From Streptomyces sp. CB01635 (GTDB taxonomy: Bacteria > Actinomycetota > Actinomycetes > Streptomycetales > Streptomycetaceae): a DNA stretch of 64,000 nucleotides. The notes under the pieces are model-generated. The model was not told the DNA's origin and ran no database searches. It was given only the letters and a program-made list of their open reading frames with translations. The position numbers were made by a program, and so were the translations under genes. The first letter of the stretch is position 1; the number at the start of each line of letters is the position of its first letter. Positions 1-7,609 of the stretch are shown one piece after another. The stretch covers positions 62,001 through 126,000 of the forward strand of contig NZ_NNBL01000013.1 in NCBI RefSeq assembly GCF_002803065.1, read 5' to 3'.

Positions 1-2158
1 TGGGCAGCCGGTCCGCCTTCTCGATCTCGGCGTCGCGCCCCCGCCCGAGGTGGTAGACGCGGGTCTCCTCCCACACCTCGGCGAACGGCCGCTTGAAGTA
101 GGTCTCCTCGACGGAGCGCCGGGTTCCCGCGTCGATCGACTCCCAGCTGTCGTGGCTGCGGTAGAGCTGGTACAGCTTGTTGCCGCGCGCGGCGAACAGC
201 GTTCCCTTGCGGACCACTTGGACCCGGGCGCCGATCTCGAACATGTCGCCCGCGGGCGCGTACGCGGTGTCCTGCACATCGAGACCGGCCAGGATGTCCT
301 TGACGGCGTCGGAGGTACCCGCCTCGGGCGAGCACTGGTTGACGCTGCCGGTCAGCACGAAGTCGGCGCCGAGGACGAACGCGGCGGCGACGGCCTCGGG
401 AGCGCCGATGCCGCCGGCCGCGCCGATCCGGATCCGCCGGCCGTAACCGTGCCGGGCCATCGCCGCGTCGCGATGGCGGATCATCGAGGGCAGTAGCGTC
501 AGGGCCGCGCCGCCGTCCGTGTGGCCCCCGGAGTCGGCCTCGACGCAGATGTCCTGGCCGACCGGCAGCTCGGCGGCGATCTCGGCCTCCTGAGGCGTCA
601 GCCGTCCGTCGGCGGTCAGCCGGCGCAGGATCGCCGCGGGCGCGGGCGCCATGAAGGCGGCCGCGACCTCGGGCCGCGACACCTTGGCGAGCACCCGGCG
701 TACGGCGACGGGGCGGCCCACGGCATCCCGGTGGGCGCCGGAGAAGCGGAACTGCACGACGGCCGGGGTGAGTTGGGTGAATCCTGCGGCCTCCACGTCG
801 TGGACACCGTGCTTGAGGCACAGGTCGACGACGGCGTGCTCGTACGCCGGGTCGTCGATCGAATGCAGCAGGTTCATGCCGTAACGGCCGTCCGGACCGA
901 GTGCGTCCTTGATCCGCACCAGGGCGCTCTCCACCTTGTCGAGCCCGAGCCCGCCGGCCCCGAAGAACCCCATGAGACCGGCCCGCCCCATACGGATGAC
1001 CAGCTCCGCCGAGGCGATCCCGCGGAACATGGCCCCGGCGAGATAGGCATAACGGATCCCGTAGTCCCGCCGGAACTCGGCACTGCCCAGCTCCTCGGCC
1101 CGCTGCCCACGCGAAACGGAGGCGGGGGGTACGGGCGAGGCGGGGGAAGGGGCGGTGCGGGGAGCCGGGGGAGCGGGGTCCGACGGGCGGGCGGGCGCCG
1201 CAGTCGCCGCCCGCGCCGCCACAGGAGCCGAGGAAGCGGGCGTCCGGGCCGCGGCCGCCGCCGGGACACCGGCCGCCACCGCCACCGGTGCGGGCGCCAC
1301 GGCCCGGGCCTTCGCCCCGTCGGCGCGGCCCTGCTTCCACAGGCCCGTCAGGACCTTGCCCGGGCCCATCTCCTCCAGCTCCGTCGTCCCGCGCTCCCTG
1401 AGGTAGGCCATGGTCTCCGACCACCGCACGGGGCTCTCGATCTGACGGGACAGCAGCTCGGCGACCTGCCCCGCCCCGTACGGGCGTGCCGTCACGCTGG
1501 AGATGACCGTGCGGTGCGGATCGGCGAAGGAGAACCCGGTCAGGAACGTCGCGAATTCCTGGGCGGCCGGGCGCATATGGCGGGAGTGGAACGCCGCGCT
1601 CACCCGCACGGGCACACATCGCACCCCCGGCCGCTGTCCCAGGGCCGCGGAGACCATGCGCAGTTCGTCCAGCGGGCCGGACAGCACCGTCTGGGTGGGC
1701 GTGTTGTAGTTCGCGACATCGACCTGGCGCGCCCCGGTCCCGGCGAGCAGCGCCTGCACCTCGTCGCCGTCGACGCCGAGCACCGCCAGCATTCCGCCGC
1801 CCTGGGCCCGCCCCATCAGGGCGCCCCGTTCGCGGACAAGGCGTACCCCGGTGGCGAAGTCGAAACAGCCCGCGGCGAACAGAGCGCCGTACTCGCCCAG
1901 GCTGTGCCCGGCCAGCAACGCCGGCTGGGGCAGCCCCGGATCCCGGGCCAGATACGACAGGGCGCTGACCACGAACAGGGCGGGCTGCGCGTACTCGGTG
2001 CGGTCGAGCCTGCCGTCGCCCGAGGTGCGGCACAGTTCCTCCACCGAGTGGCCGAGGACCGTGTCCGCCTGCCGCGTCAGGTCGGGGAAGCGGGCGAACA
2101 GGTCGGCCCCCATGCCCTTGCGCTGCGATCCCTGTCCCGGGAAAACCAGTGCCACCAT
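1..2158 (-). CDS. Trans-acting acyltransferase fused to PfaD-type enoylreductase (3' end outside window)
   Basis: The protein would supply malonyl units in trans to AT-less polyketide synthases (N-terminal AT). The C-terminal PfaD-like flavin enoylreductase reduces carrier-bound enoyl intermediates. The AT half shows the opening FPGQGSQ, the nucleophile elbow GHSLGEYGALF and the FHSRHM histidine region. An Ala/Pro-rich linker of about 60 residues follows. The PfaD half begins near the motif RRDYGIRYAYLAGAMFRGIA and includes GADFVLTGSVNQCSPEAG. The start is an ATG at 2158 preceded by AGGAGGG. At least 719 codons are present before the window edge. AT-PfaD fusions are known from trans-AT clusters, for example LnmG as I recall it. 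It is last in a minus-strand run with the PksI-like hydratase 29 bases upstream. Confidence 0.93.
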   Translation of the reverse strand, partial: MVALVFPGQGSQRKGMGADLFARFPDLTRQADTVLGHSVEELCRTSGDGRLDRTEYAQPALFVVSALSYLARDPGLPQPALLAGHSLGEYGALFAAGCFDFATGVRLVRERGALMGRAQGGGMLAVLGVDGDEVQALLAGTGARQVDVANYNTPTQTVLSGPLDELRMVSAALGQRPGVRCVPVRVSAAFHSRHMRPAAQEFATFLTGFSFADPHRTVISSVTARPYGAGQVAELLSRQIESPVRWSETMAYLRERGTTELEEMGPGKVLTGLWKQGRADGAKARAVAPAPVAVAAGVPAAAAARTPASSAPVAARAATAAPARPSDPAPPAPRTAPSPASPVPPASVSRGQRAEELGSAEFRRDYGIRYAYLAGAMFRGIASAELVIRMGRAGLMGFFGAGGLGLDKVESALVRIKDALGPDGRYGMNLLHSIDDPAYEHAVVDLCLKHGVHDVEAAGFTQLTPAVVQFRFSGAHRDAVGRPVAVRRVLAKVSRPEVAAAFMAPAPAAILRRLTADGRLTPQEAEIAAELPVGQDICVEADSGGHTDGGAALTLLPSMIRHRDAAMARHGYGRRIRIGAAGGIGAPEAVAAAFVLGADFVLTGSVNQCSPEAGTSDAVKDILAGLDVQDTAYAPAGDMFEIGARVQVVRKGTLFAARGNKLYQLYRSHDSWESIDAGTRRSVEETYFKRPFAEVWEETRVYHLGRGRDAEIEKADRLP

Positions 2159-2187
2159 CGCCTCGTCCCTCCTGGCTTCGGCCCCGG

Positions 2188-2985
2188 TCAGGGCCGCGGC
2201 TTCTCCCAGGGGAGCCGCCGCGTTGTCGTGTAGTCGGTGATACGGCGTCGCGCGACGGGCGAGTCGATGAGCCGGGTGAACTCACGCAGGGCGAACGCGT
2301 CGGTGTCCTCGGTGGTGAACCACATGGCCCGGAAGTACTGCTTGAGCTCGCCGATCGTCGCCGGGTCGAGCCGGGTGAGGCGGACCAGGAGGCGGCGCAC
2401 CGCGGCATCCGGGTCCGGCACCACCTCGTCCACCAGGCGGAAGTCCGCGGCCCGGCGCGCGGACACCGGCTGGGTGCTCAGGGCCATCGCGTACGCGGGC
2501 TGGAAGCCGGTACGCCGTACGAGAACGGGCAGCACACAGCAGGGCACCAGGCCCCACAGCGCTTCGGGCAGGCTGAACTCGCTGCGCTCGGTGGCGATGA
2601 CCAGGTCCGCGGCGGCCGCGAGCCCCACGCCGCCGCCGGCCGCGCGGCCGTCGACGCAGGCCACGACCGCCAGCGGTGTCTCGCCGAAGCGCCGCATCAG
2701 AGCGAGGAACTCGGCCCCGCCCCGGCCGGCCTGCGAGGCGCCGCCCGCAGCATCGCCGGCGGCCTCCTCGAAGTCGAGGCCCGTACAGAAGGTGCCGCCC
2801 GAGCCCTCGAGGAGCAGGACACGGCACTCGGGGTCGGCCTCGGCCCGGTCCAGGGCGGCCCCCAGCGCGTCCAGGGCATCACCGCTCAGGCTGTTGAGGC
2901 CGTCCGGGCTGGTGAGAGTGGCGCGCAGGACGTGCGGCTCGGCAGTGAGCCGCACGCCGCGGTGAGTCGGGCCGATGGCCGTCAC
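2188..2985 (-). CDS. PksI-like enoyl-CoA hydratase (ECH2 of polyketide beta-branching)
   Basis: This is a crotonase-fold protein of 265 residues. In beta-branching cassettes the ECH2 member decarboxylates a carrier-bound glutaconyl intermediate to place a methyl or exo-methylene branch. The oxyanion-hole region reads CTGLDFEEAAGD, followed by GRAAGGGVGLAAAADLVIA. The stretch from PCCVLPVLVRRTGFQ to TQPVS and LVDEV matches the pattern I know from PksI-type proteins better than general fatty-acid hydratases. The start is chosen as GTG 2985, 15 bases after the upstream stop. No ATG is available, so it could differ slightly. The frame stays open further upstream, but that stretch is a shadow of the next gene. 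The other beta-branching genes (HMG synthase, donor ACP, ketosynthase) are not in view and should lie to the left. Confidence 0.85.
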   Translation of the reverse strand: MTAIGPTHRGVRLTAEPHVLRATLTSPDGLNSLSGDALDALGAALDRAEADPECRVLLLEGSGGTFCTGLDFEEAAGDAAGGASQAGRGGAEFLALMRRFGETPLAVVACVDGRAAGGGVGLAAAADLVIATERSEFSLPEALWGLVPCCVLPVLVRRTGFQPAYAMALSTQPVSARRAADFRLVDEVVPDPDAAVRRLLVRLTRLDPATIGELKQYFRAMWFTTEDTDAFALREFTRLIDSPVARRRITDYTTTRRLPWEKPRP

Positions 2986-3002
2986 GACTGCGTCCGCCCC
3001 GC

Positions 3003-3920
3003 TCAGAACCAGGCGGGCGCGCCGGGGTGCAGCGGCGTGAGCACCGTGTCCTGGATGGTGGGGGACACGAACGTCTGCTCCCAGCCGCCACCGCCCTTGA
3101 AGTCGGGCACGAACTGCCGCCCGAACAGCGCCTGGTAGTCGGCGTCGTGGCGGCTCAGCTCGGTCAGCTTGCGGTAGGTGTCGAGGCTGTCGAGGTGGAT
3201 CATCCAGTGGATCCGGTCCTGCTGGCCGAACGTCTCCTCGTAGAGGTAGACCGTCAGCTCGCCGCCGAGCGCCCGGTTGACCTCGGAGGCCCAGGCGAAC
3301 GCGAACTCGCGGGCCTCGGTGCGGAAGCGGAACGCGGTCTGCGCCGTACGGATGATCGTCAGGCCGCTGTCCACGGAGCTGCGCATCCGGCTGTCGGGCA
3401 GCCCGGTCTGGTGGCGGGCGGGCGGCACGAACGTGTCCGACGGCTCGTCGTGGTGGTCGTGGTCGTCGTCGTGCTCGTCCAGGCCGTGCTGGGGGACGTA
3501 CACCCGCTCCTGGAAGGAGCCCTCGACGAACATGCGCTCCCAGTTGCCGGCGCCCTCCGCAGCCGCGATCCGGTCGGCCTCGGTGATCTCCTTGAAGCTG
3601 CGGTCGTGGTCGGCTATCTCCAGGAAGCGGCTGTAGTCGTTGGGCTGCTTCATGTGGATCAGCCAGTGGAGCCGGTCGGCGGTGCCGAGGATCTCCTCGT
3701 GCACCACGATCGTGGCGACGCCCTCCACCACCTTGTTCAGGTGGCCGACCAGATCCGTGGCGAACTGACGCCCCTGGGCGCGGAACGCGTGGTTGAGCTG
3801 GCCGGCCCGGTGGATGATGAAGCCCGCGTTCCCGGAGTGCAGCAGGTCTGAGCCGGAACCGAGAGGCCCGCTGTGGGCGGGAAGAAACGCGCCCTGGGCC
3901 TGGCTCGCCGCGTCGGTCAT
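3003..3920 (-). CDS. Tandem-repeat protein of unknown function with His/Asp-rich linker
   Basis: This 305-residue protein is built from two copies of one domain, at about residues 30-140 and 185-290. Each copy carries a similar block: DRLHWLIHMKQPNDYSRF in the first and DRIHWMIHLDSLDTYRKL in the second. Both are followed by a stretch ending in NWERMFV or GWEQTFV. The linker near residues 148-160 reads DEHDDDHDHHDE and could bind metal. I believe this belongs to a DUF family (DUF6039 is my best recollection) found next to trans-AT polyketide genes, but I cannot verify that. There is no signal peptide or membrane segment. The start ATG 3920 has GAAGGAGA upstream. Its position between the hydrolase and ECH2 matches where lnmE would fall in the leinamycin cluster. 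Confidence 0.8.
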   Translation of the reverse strand: MTDAASQAQGAFLPAHSGPLGSGSDLLHSGNAGFIIHRAGQLNHAFRAQGRQFATDLVGHLNKVVEGVATIVVHEEILGTADRLHWLIHMKQPNDYSRFLEIADHDRSFKEITEADRIAAAEGAGNWERMFVEGSFQERVYVPQHGLDEHDDDHDHHDEPSDTFVPPARHQTGLPDSRMRSSVDSGLTIIRTAQTAFRFRTEAREFAFAWASEVNRALGGELTVYLYEETFGQQDRIHWMIHLDSLDTYRKLTELSRHDADYQALFGRQFVPDFKGGGGWEQTFVSPTIQDTVLTPLHPGAPAWF

Positions 3921-3987
3921 CGCTCTGTCTCCTTCGTCGCACTGGTGAAGAGGCCTTGGGACCCCTGGTGTCCGACGCTAGGCAGCG

Positions 3988-5304
3988 TCACCGTGCGGCG
4001 CCGCTCACAATTGAGCGCGGCCGAACCGCCTCCGTGAAGAAGTCCGTGAGCAGCCGCGCGACCTCGCGCGGGCGGTCGTACATGGAGTGGTGCGTGGCGC
4101 CGGCCAGGCGCTCGTGGCGGGCGTCCGGAAAGCGGTCCGCGGCCAGGGCGAGCCGCTCGGGCGAGGCGATCCGGTCGAACTCACCGCTCACACACAGCAC
4201 CGGTACCTGTACGTCGGCCGCGTGCGCGAGACCGTCGTACGCCCAGTAGTCCAGGAGCTGGCGGGCATAGGCGACCAGGACGGCGTCGTCCGAGAAGGGG
4301 CGCAGCAGCTCGGCGCCGAGGGCGGGCGCGGGCAGCGCGAGGACCTCGTCGGCGAACCGATGCGCGGTCAAGTCCCCTGATATCTCGGCTGGTTGACCGG
4401 TGAACATGGTGCGCAGCCGGGCCGCCAGGGCGGGCCGGGCGACGACGGCGCGGCACAGCTCCTCGAGATTGCGCTCGTACGGTGTGTCGGGTTCGAGGCC
4501 GGCCGGATCGCCCGTGTGCCGGAAGGAGCCGTGCAGAAAGACCATCGACCGCACGGACTCGGGGCGGCGCCGACGGAACTCCATGGCCGTCTTGGGCCCG
4601 CTGCACCAGCACACCAGATGGCAGTCCCGGGCGCCTTCGGCGGCGAGCACCGCCGCCAGGTCGTCGGCCTGGTCGCGCAGGCGCATCGGCCGGGTGCCCG
4701 CCGCGGTGCCCCGTGGCGCCCAGGTCAGCACGCGGCGCGTGGGCGCGAGAGCCGCCATCAGGGGGTGCCAGAGCGCGGTCCCCATGCCGAGCGCGTTCAC
4801 CAGGACGACGGGCGGCTCGCCCTCCTCGCGCACACCCGCCGCGGTATACGGCAGCACGCCGCCGAGCACCCCGACCCGCAACGGCGCCGCCGCACCGATC
4901 CGCGCGGCGTCCCGCTCGGCGGCGCGGCGCAGCTCGCTCTGCTCGCGGGCGACGGCCGCCAGTTCGCCGGGCTGCGGCGCGCGCTGAGCGCCGCGGTCGC
5001 CGGGCGTGGTGCCGGTGTGCTGTGCGCGGGCGGCCGCGAGGCGGTCCACGGAGGTGCAGTCCGCGGGATCGGTGACCGGTTCGATCGTCAACTCATAGGA
5101 ATCGCCGATGAGTTGGGCGAGCGCGGTAGGGGTGGTGCCGTGGTGCGCGAGCAGTTCCGCGGGCAGTCGCAGCGGCCGGTGCTCGAAGTAGTCGGGGCGG
5201 CGGGTCCGTACCTGGCAGGCCGTGTCGTGCACGGCGTCAAGAAGGGGCCGCAGCCGGCCCGCGCCGTCTCCCGCCGCGCGTGTGTGCATCGCGCCGTCCG
5301 TCAT
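3988..5304 (-). CDS. Alpha/beta hydrolase with Cys nucleophile and N-terminal extension
   Basis: This 438-residue protein has a C-terminal alpha/beta hydrolase fold (about residues 160-430). The nucleophile elbow reads VCWCSG, so the usual Ser is Cys234 (codon TGC at 4603-4605). The acid is likely in SGEFDRIASP, and the base His lies in GATHHSMYDRP. About 150 residues precede the fold and match no domain I recognise. Such enzymes act as esterases, thioesterases or acyltransferases, and Cys nucleophiles are known among thioesterases and dienelactone hydrolases. The start ATG 5304 has TAAGGAGAG upstream. It is co-oriented with the P450-ferredoxin-YciI genes and the ECH2/AT genes, suggesting action on a polyketide intermediate. 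Substrate unknown. Confidence 0.85.
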   Translation of the reverse strand: MTDGAMHTRAAGDGAGRLRPLLDAVHDTACQVRTRRPDYFEHRPLRLPAELLAHHGTTPTALAQLIGDSYELTIEPVTDPADCTSVDRLAAARAQHTGTTPGDRGAQRAPQPGELAAVAREQSELRRAAERDAARIGAAAPLRVGVLGGVLPYTAAGVREEGEPPVVLVNALGMGTALWHPLMAALAPTRRVLTWAPRGTAAGTRPMRLRDQADDLAAVLAAEGARDCHLVCWCSGPKTAMEFRRRRPESVRSMVFLHGSFRHTGDPAGLEPDTPYERNLEELCRAVVARPALAARLRTMFTGQPAEISGDLTAHRFADEVLALPAPALGAELLRPFSDDAVLVAYARQLLDYWAYDGLAHAADVQVPVLCVSGEFDRIASPERLALAADRFPDARHERLAGATHHSMYDRPREVARLLTDFFTEAVRPRSIVSGAAR

Positions 5305-5388
5305 GGCGAGCCTCTCCTTAGCGCCTACAGGCCTGAACCCGCGGCCGGGCGTGCCCGGACGCGGGTCGGAGCCGGTGGGACCGGCTGG

Positions 5389-5736
5389 TTACTCGGCCAC
5401 CCACAGCGGCCGTACCTCGAGGGTCTCGGGGTTCGGCCACGACTTGGCGATCTCCACGGCGGCGTCGCGGTCGGCGGCCTCGACGAGGATGTAACCGCCC
5501 AGCGTCTCGTCGGCGCCCGCGAACGGGCCCTCGACGGCCTTACGGGTGCCGTCGGCCTCCCGGCGCACCGTCACCGGGGCGAGGGACTCGGTCTCGAACG
5601 CCTCGCCGCCCACGAGGGCACCGGCCTGGGCCTGCTGGCCCATCCAGCCCTCGATCGCCTTGCGGTAGGTGGCGCGGTCCTCCTGGATCTGACGCCGGGA
5701 CTCGGCGTTCTCGATGATGACGATCGCGAACTTCAT
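5389..5736 (-). CDS. YciI-family (DGPF-type) small protein
   Basis: This 115-residue protein belongs to the dimeric alpha-beta-barrel YciI/DGPF group. The family signature is visible as EGPFAGADETLGGYILVEA, followed by a helix rich in AVEIA and a closing Pro-Leu strand. Family members are usually of unknown role, and some resemble dehydratases or small cyclase-like tailoring proteins. The start is ATG 5736 (MKFAIVIIENAES) with AAGGAGA upstream. An in-frame extension upstream has no family similarity. It sits between the hydrolase and the ferredoxin in what looks like one minus-strand transcription unit, so a role in polyketide tailoring is possible but unproven. Confidence 0.85.
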   Translation of the reverse strand: MKFAIVIIENAESRRQIQEDRATYRKAIEGWMGQQAQAGALVGGEAFETESLAPVTVRREADGTRKAVEGPFAGADETLGGYILVEAADRDAAVEIAKSWPNPETLEVRPLWVAE

Positions 5737-6022
5737 TCGGGCTCTCCTTGTCGCAATGTGCGAAAAACCGGACCGGAATACGGAATTCCTGAATCCAAAG
5801 GGATACTCATATGTCCCCATGAATCGTGTCAAGTCGGCGCAAGTCGTGCAACTGGATTGCGGCGCAAGGGGATTGGCACACGTGGGCGAATCCCCGGCGT
5901 ACCGCGGGACCCGTCTCCAGCCGGGCGGTGCCTATACCCGTCCGACCGTAGTCCTTTCCTGCCACACCCCACTCGAATTCCGCTGGAGAGCCACTTGAGA
6001 AGCGCCGCGCAGGCCCGCACCG
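5737..6022. other. Intergenic gap, relatively AT-rich
   Basis: This 286-base gap between the ferredoxin and YciI genes is visibly less GC-rich than its surroundings, especially at 5755-5850. That fits a promoter for the YciI-hydrolase-ECH-AT run on the minus strand. I see no clear hairpin terminator and no convincing small gene. Confidence 0.35.
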
Positions 6023-6259
6023 TCACGACAGGTCGAGCACCTCGCCGCTCACCGCGTCCCGCACCCGCAGCGCTTCCATGGGGCAGGACTCGACCGCGTC
6101 CAGCACGTTCTCGTCCGCCGGCACCTCTCCGGCCGGCGGCACGGACCGCCCGTCGACCACCTGGAAGACGTCCGGTGCGACACCGGCGCAGATGCCGGTG
6201 CCCATGCACGCGCCGTGGTCGGCCTCGATCCGCCAGCGTGTGTTCTGCTCCTGTGCCAT
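6023..6259 (-). CDS. 3Fe-4S type ferredoxin, P450 partner
   Basis: This 78-residue ferredoxin has the arrangement of actinomycete P450-linked ferredoxins. One cluster segment reads ACMGTGICAGVAPDVF (C-x5-C) and a last ligand lies in ESCPMEAL. The residue where a fourth cluster Cys would lie in 4Fe ferredoxins is Gly, so a 3Fe-4S cluster is expected. It passes electrons from a ferredoxin reductase, not encoded in this window, to the P450 directly upstream. The start ATG 6259 lies only 11 bases after the P450 stop, so the two are co-transcribed and probably translationally coupled. Confidence 0.93.
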   Translation of the reverse strand: MAQEQNTRWRIEADHGACMGTGICAGVAPDVFQVVDGRSVPPAGEVPADENVLDAVESCPMEALRVRDAVSGEVLDLS

Positions 6260-6270
6260 GCCGGTTCCCC

Positions 6271-7470
6271 TCACCATGCGATCGGCAGCCGCTGCGGGCC
6301 CCGGAACAGTCCGCCGGTCTTCCACTCGACCTGGTCCGCGGGCACCGCGAGCCGCAGCCCCGGGAAGCGCTCCAGCAGCCCGCCGATCGCCACCCGCAGC
6401 TCCATGCGGGCGAGCTGGGCACCGAGGCAGTAGTGCGCCCCGTGGCCGAACGCCAGATGGGGGTTCTTCTCCCGGGTGATGTCGAGGCGGTCCGGGTCGT
6501 CGAACGCCCGGGGGTCCCGGTTGGCGTTCACCGCGGCGGCCACGACACCCTCACCCGCGCGCACCGTGCCACCGCTCAGCTCGACGTCCTCCAGGGCGAT
6601 CCGGGCGTTGCCGACACCGTTGCCCAGGGGCACGAACCGCAGCAGCTCCTCCACCGCGCGCGGCAGCAGCTCGGGCTGCTCCCGGAGCAGGGACAGCTGA
6701 TCCTCATGGGTGAGCAACGCGTAGACCATGTTGCCCAGTTGATGGGCCGAGGTCTCGTGCCCGGCCACGAGCAGCGTCACCCCGAACGTGATCAGCTCGT
6801 CCTCGGTGAGACGGTCGTCGTCGTCCCGGGCGGACACCAGCACGCCCAGGAGGTCGTCGTGGGGCGCGGCCCGGCGCGCCGACACCAGGTCGGCGAGGTA
6901 CGCGCGGATCGAGGCGTCGGCCGACATCGCCTCCTCTTTGCTGTACGCCGTGGTGGACATGATGACCTCGGACCAGTGCTGGAACCTGCCCCGGTCCTCG
7001 TACGGCACCCCGAGCAGCCGGCAGATCACGGCGATGGTGAACGGCTGGGCCAGGTCCCGCACGATGTCGGCCGGATGTCCCGTGCGCTCCACGCCGTCGA
7101 GGAGCCCCGTGAACAGTTCCTCGAGCCAGGACTGCATCGCGCCCATGCGCCGCGCGGTGAAGGCCTTGGACAGCAGGCGGCGCAGCCGTGTGTGCTCCGG
7201 CGGGTCGAGGCTGAGGATGGTGTCGCTGCGGCGGGCCAGTGGTGTGGTCCGGGGGGTGTCCTCACCGATCTGCGCGCGGCTGAACCGGGGATCGGAGTTG
7301 GCGGCGCGCACGTCGTCGTACCGCGTGACCATCCACCCCTCGCCGCCGTACGGGAGGCGCACTCTGGCGAGCGGGTCGGTCTCCCTCAGTTCCGCGAACT
7401 TCGGGTGGATCTCAAGGCCGTCGACCTCTCCCTCGAAAGGGTAGATGTGCACCCGCCTCGTAGCCGACAT
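6271..7470 (-). CDS. Cytochrome P450 monooxygenase
   Basis: This 399-residue class I bacterial P450 has the normal length. The I-helix oxygen-activation motif reads LLVAGHETSAHQ, the ExxR motif is in AVEELLRF, and the heme loop is FGHGAHYCLG with the cysteine ligand at about residue 348. It should hydroxylate or otherwise oxidise a pathway intermediate with the ferredoxin encoded just downstream. The start is ATG 7470 (MSATRRVH), with GGAGGAGTG upstream. It is the first gene of the run reaching to the AT-PfaD gene, a position equivalent to lnmA in the leinamycin cluster as I recall it. Substrate not predictable. Confidence 0.95.
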   Translation of the reverse strand: MSATRRVHIYPFEGEVDGLEIHPKFAELRETDPLARVRLPYGGEGWMVTRYDDVRAANSDPRFSRAQIGEDTPRTTPLARRSDTILSLDPPEHTRLRRLLSKAFTARRMGAMQSWLEELFTGLLDGVERTGHPADIVRDLAQPFTIAVICRLLGVPYEDRGRFQHWSEVIMSTTAYSKEEAMSADASIRAYLADLVSARRAAPHDDLLGVLVSARDDDDRLTEDELITFGVTLLVAGHETSAHQLGNMVYALLTHEDQLSLLREQPELLPRAVEELLRFVPLGNGVGNARIALEDVELSGGTVRAGEGVVAAAVNANRDPRAFDDPDRLDITREKNPHLAFGHGAHYCLGAQLARMELRVAIGGLLERFPGLRLAVPADQVEWKTGGLFRGPQRLPIAW

Positions 7471-7609
7471 GAGTCCCACTCCTCCGCGACAGCAACCGGG
7501 CACCTCGGATGAGGGCCTCCTCGCACTGGGAGCGTGACCCTTTCGCCCGCCGAACTCCGCTCACTCTTGAACACGCGGCCCGATCGGCTGCCGAGGAGTG
7601 AGCATCGGG

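Noticed and set aside
2188..3942. A possible fusion of the hydratase with an upstream domain
   Set aside because: The upstream part of the frame overlaps the 305-residue tandem-domain gene in another frame and has no recognisable protein character.
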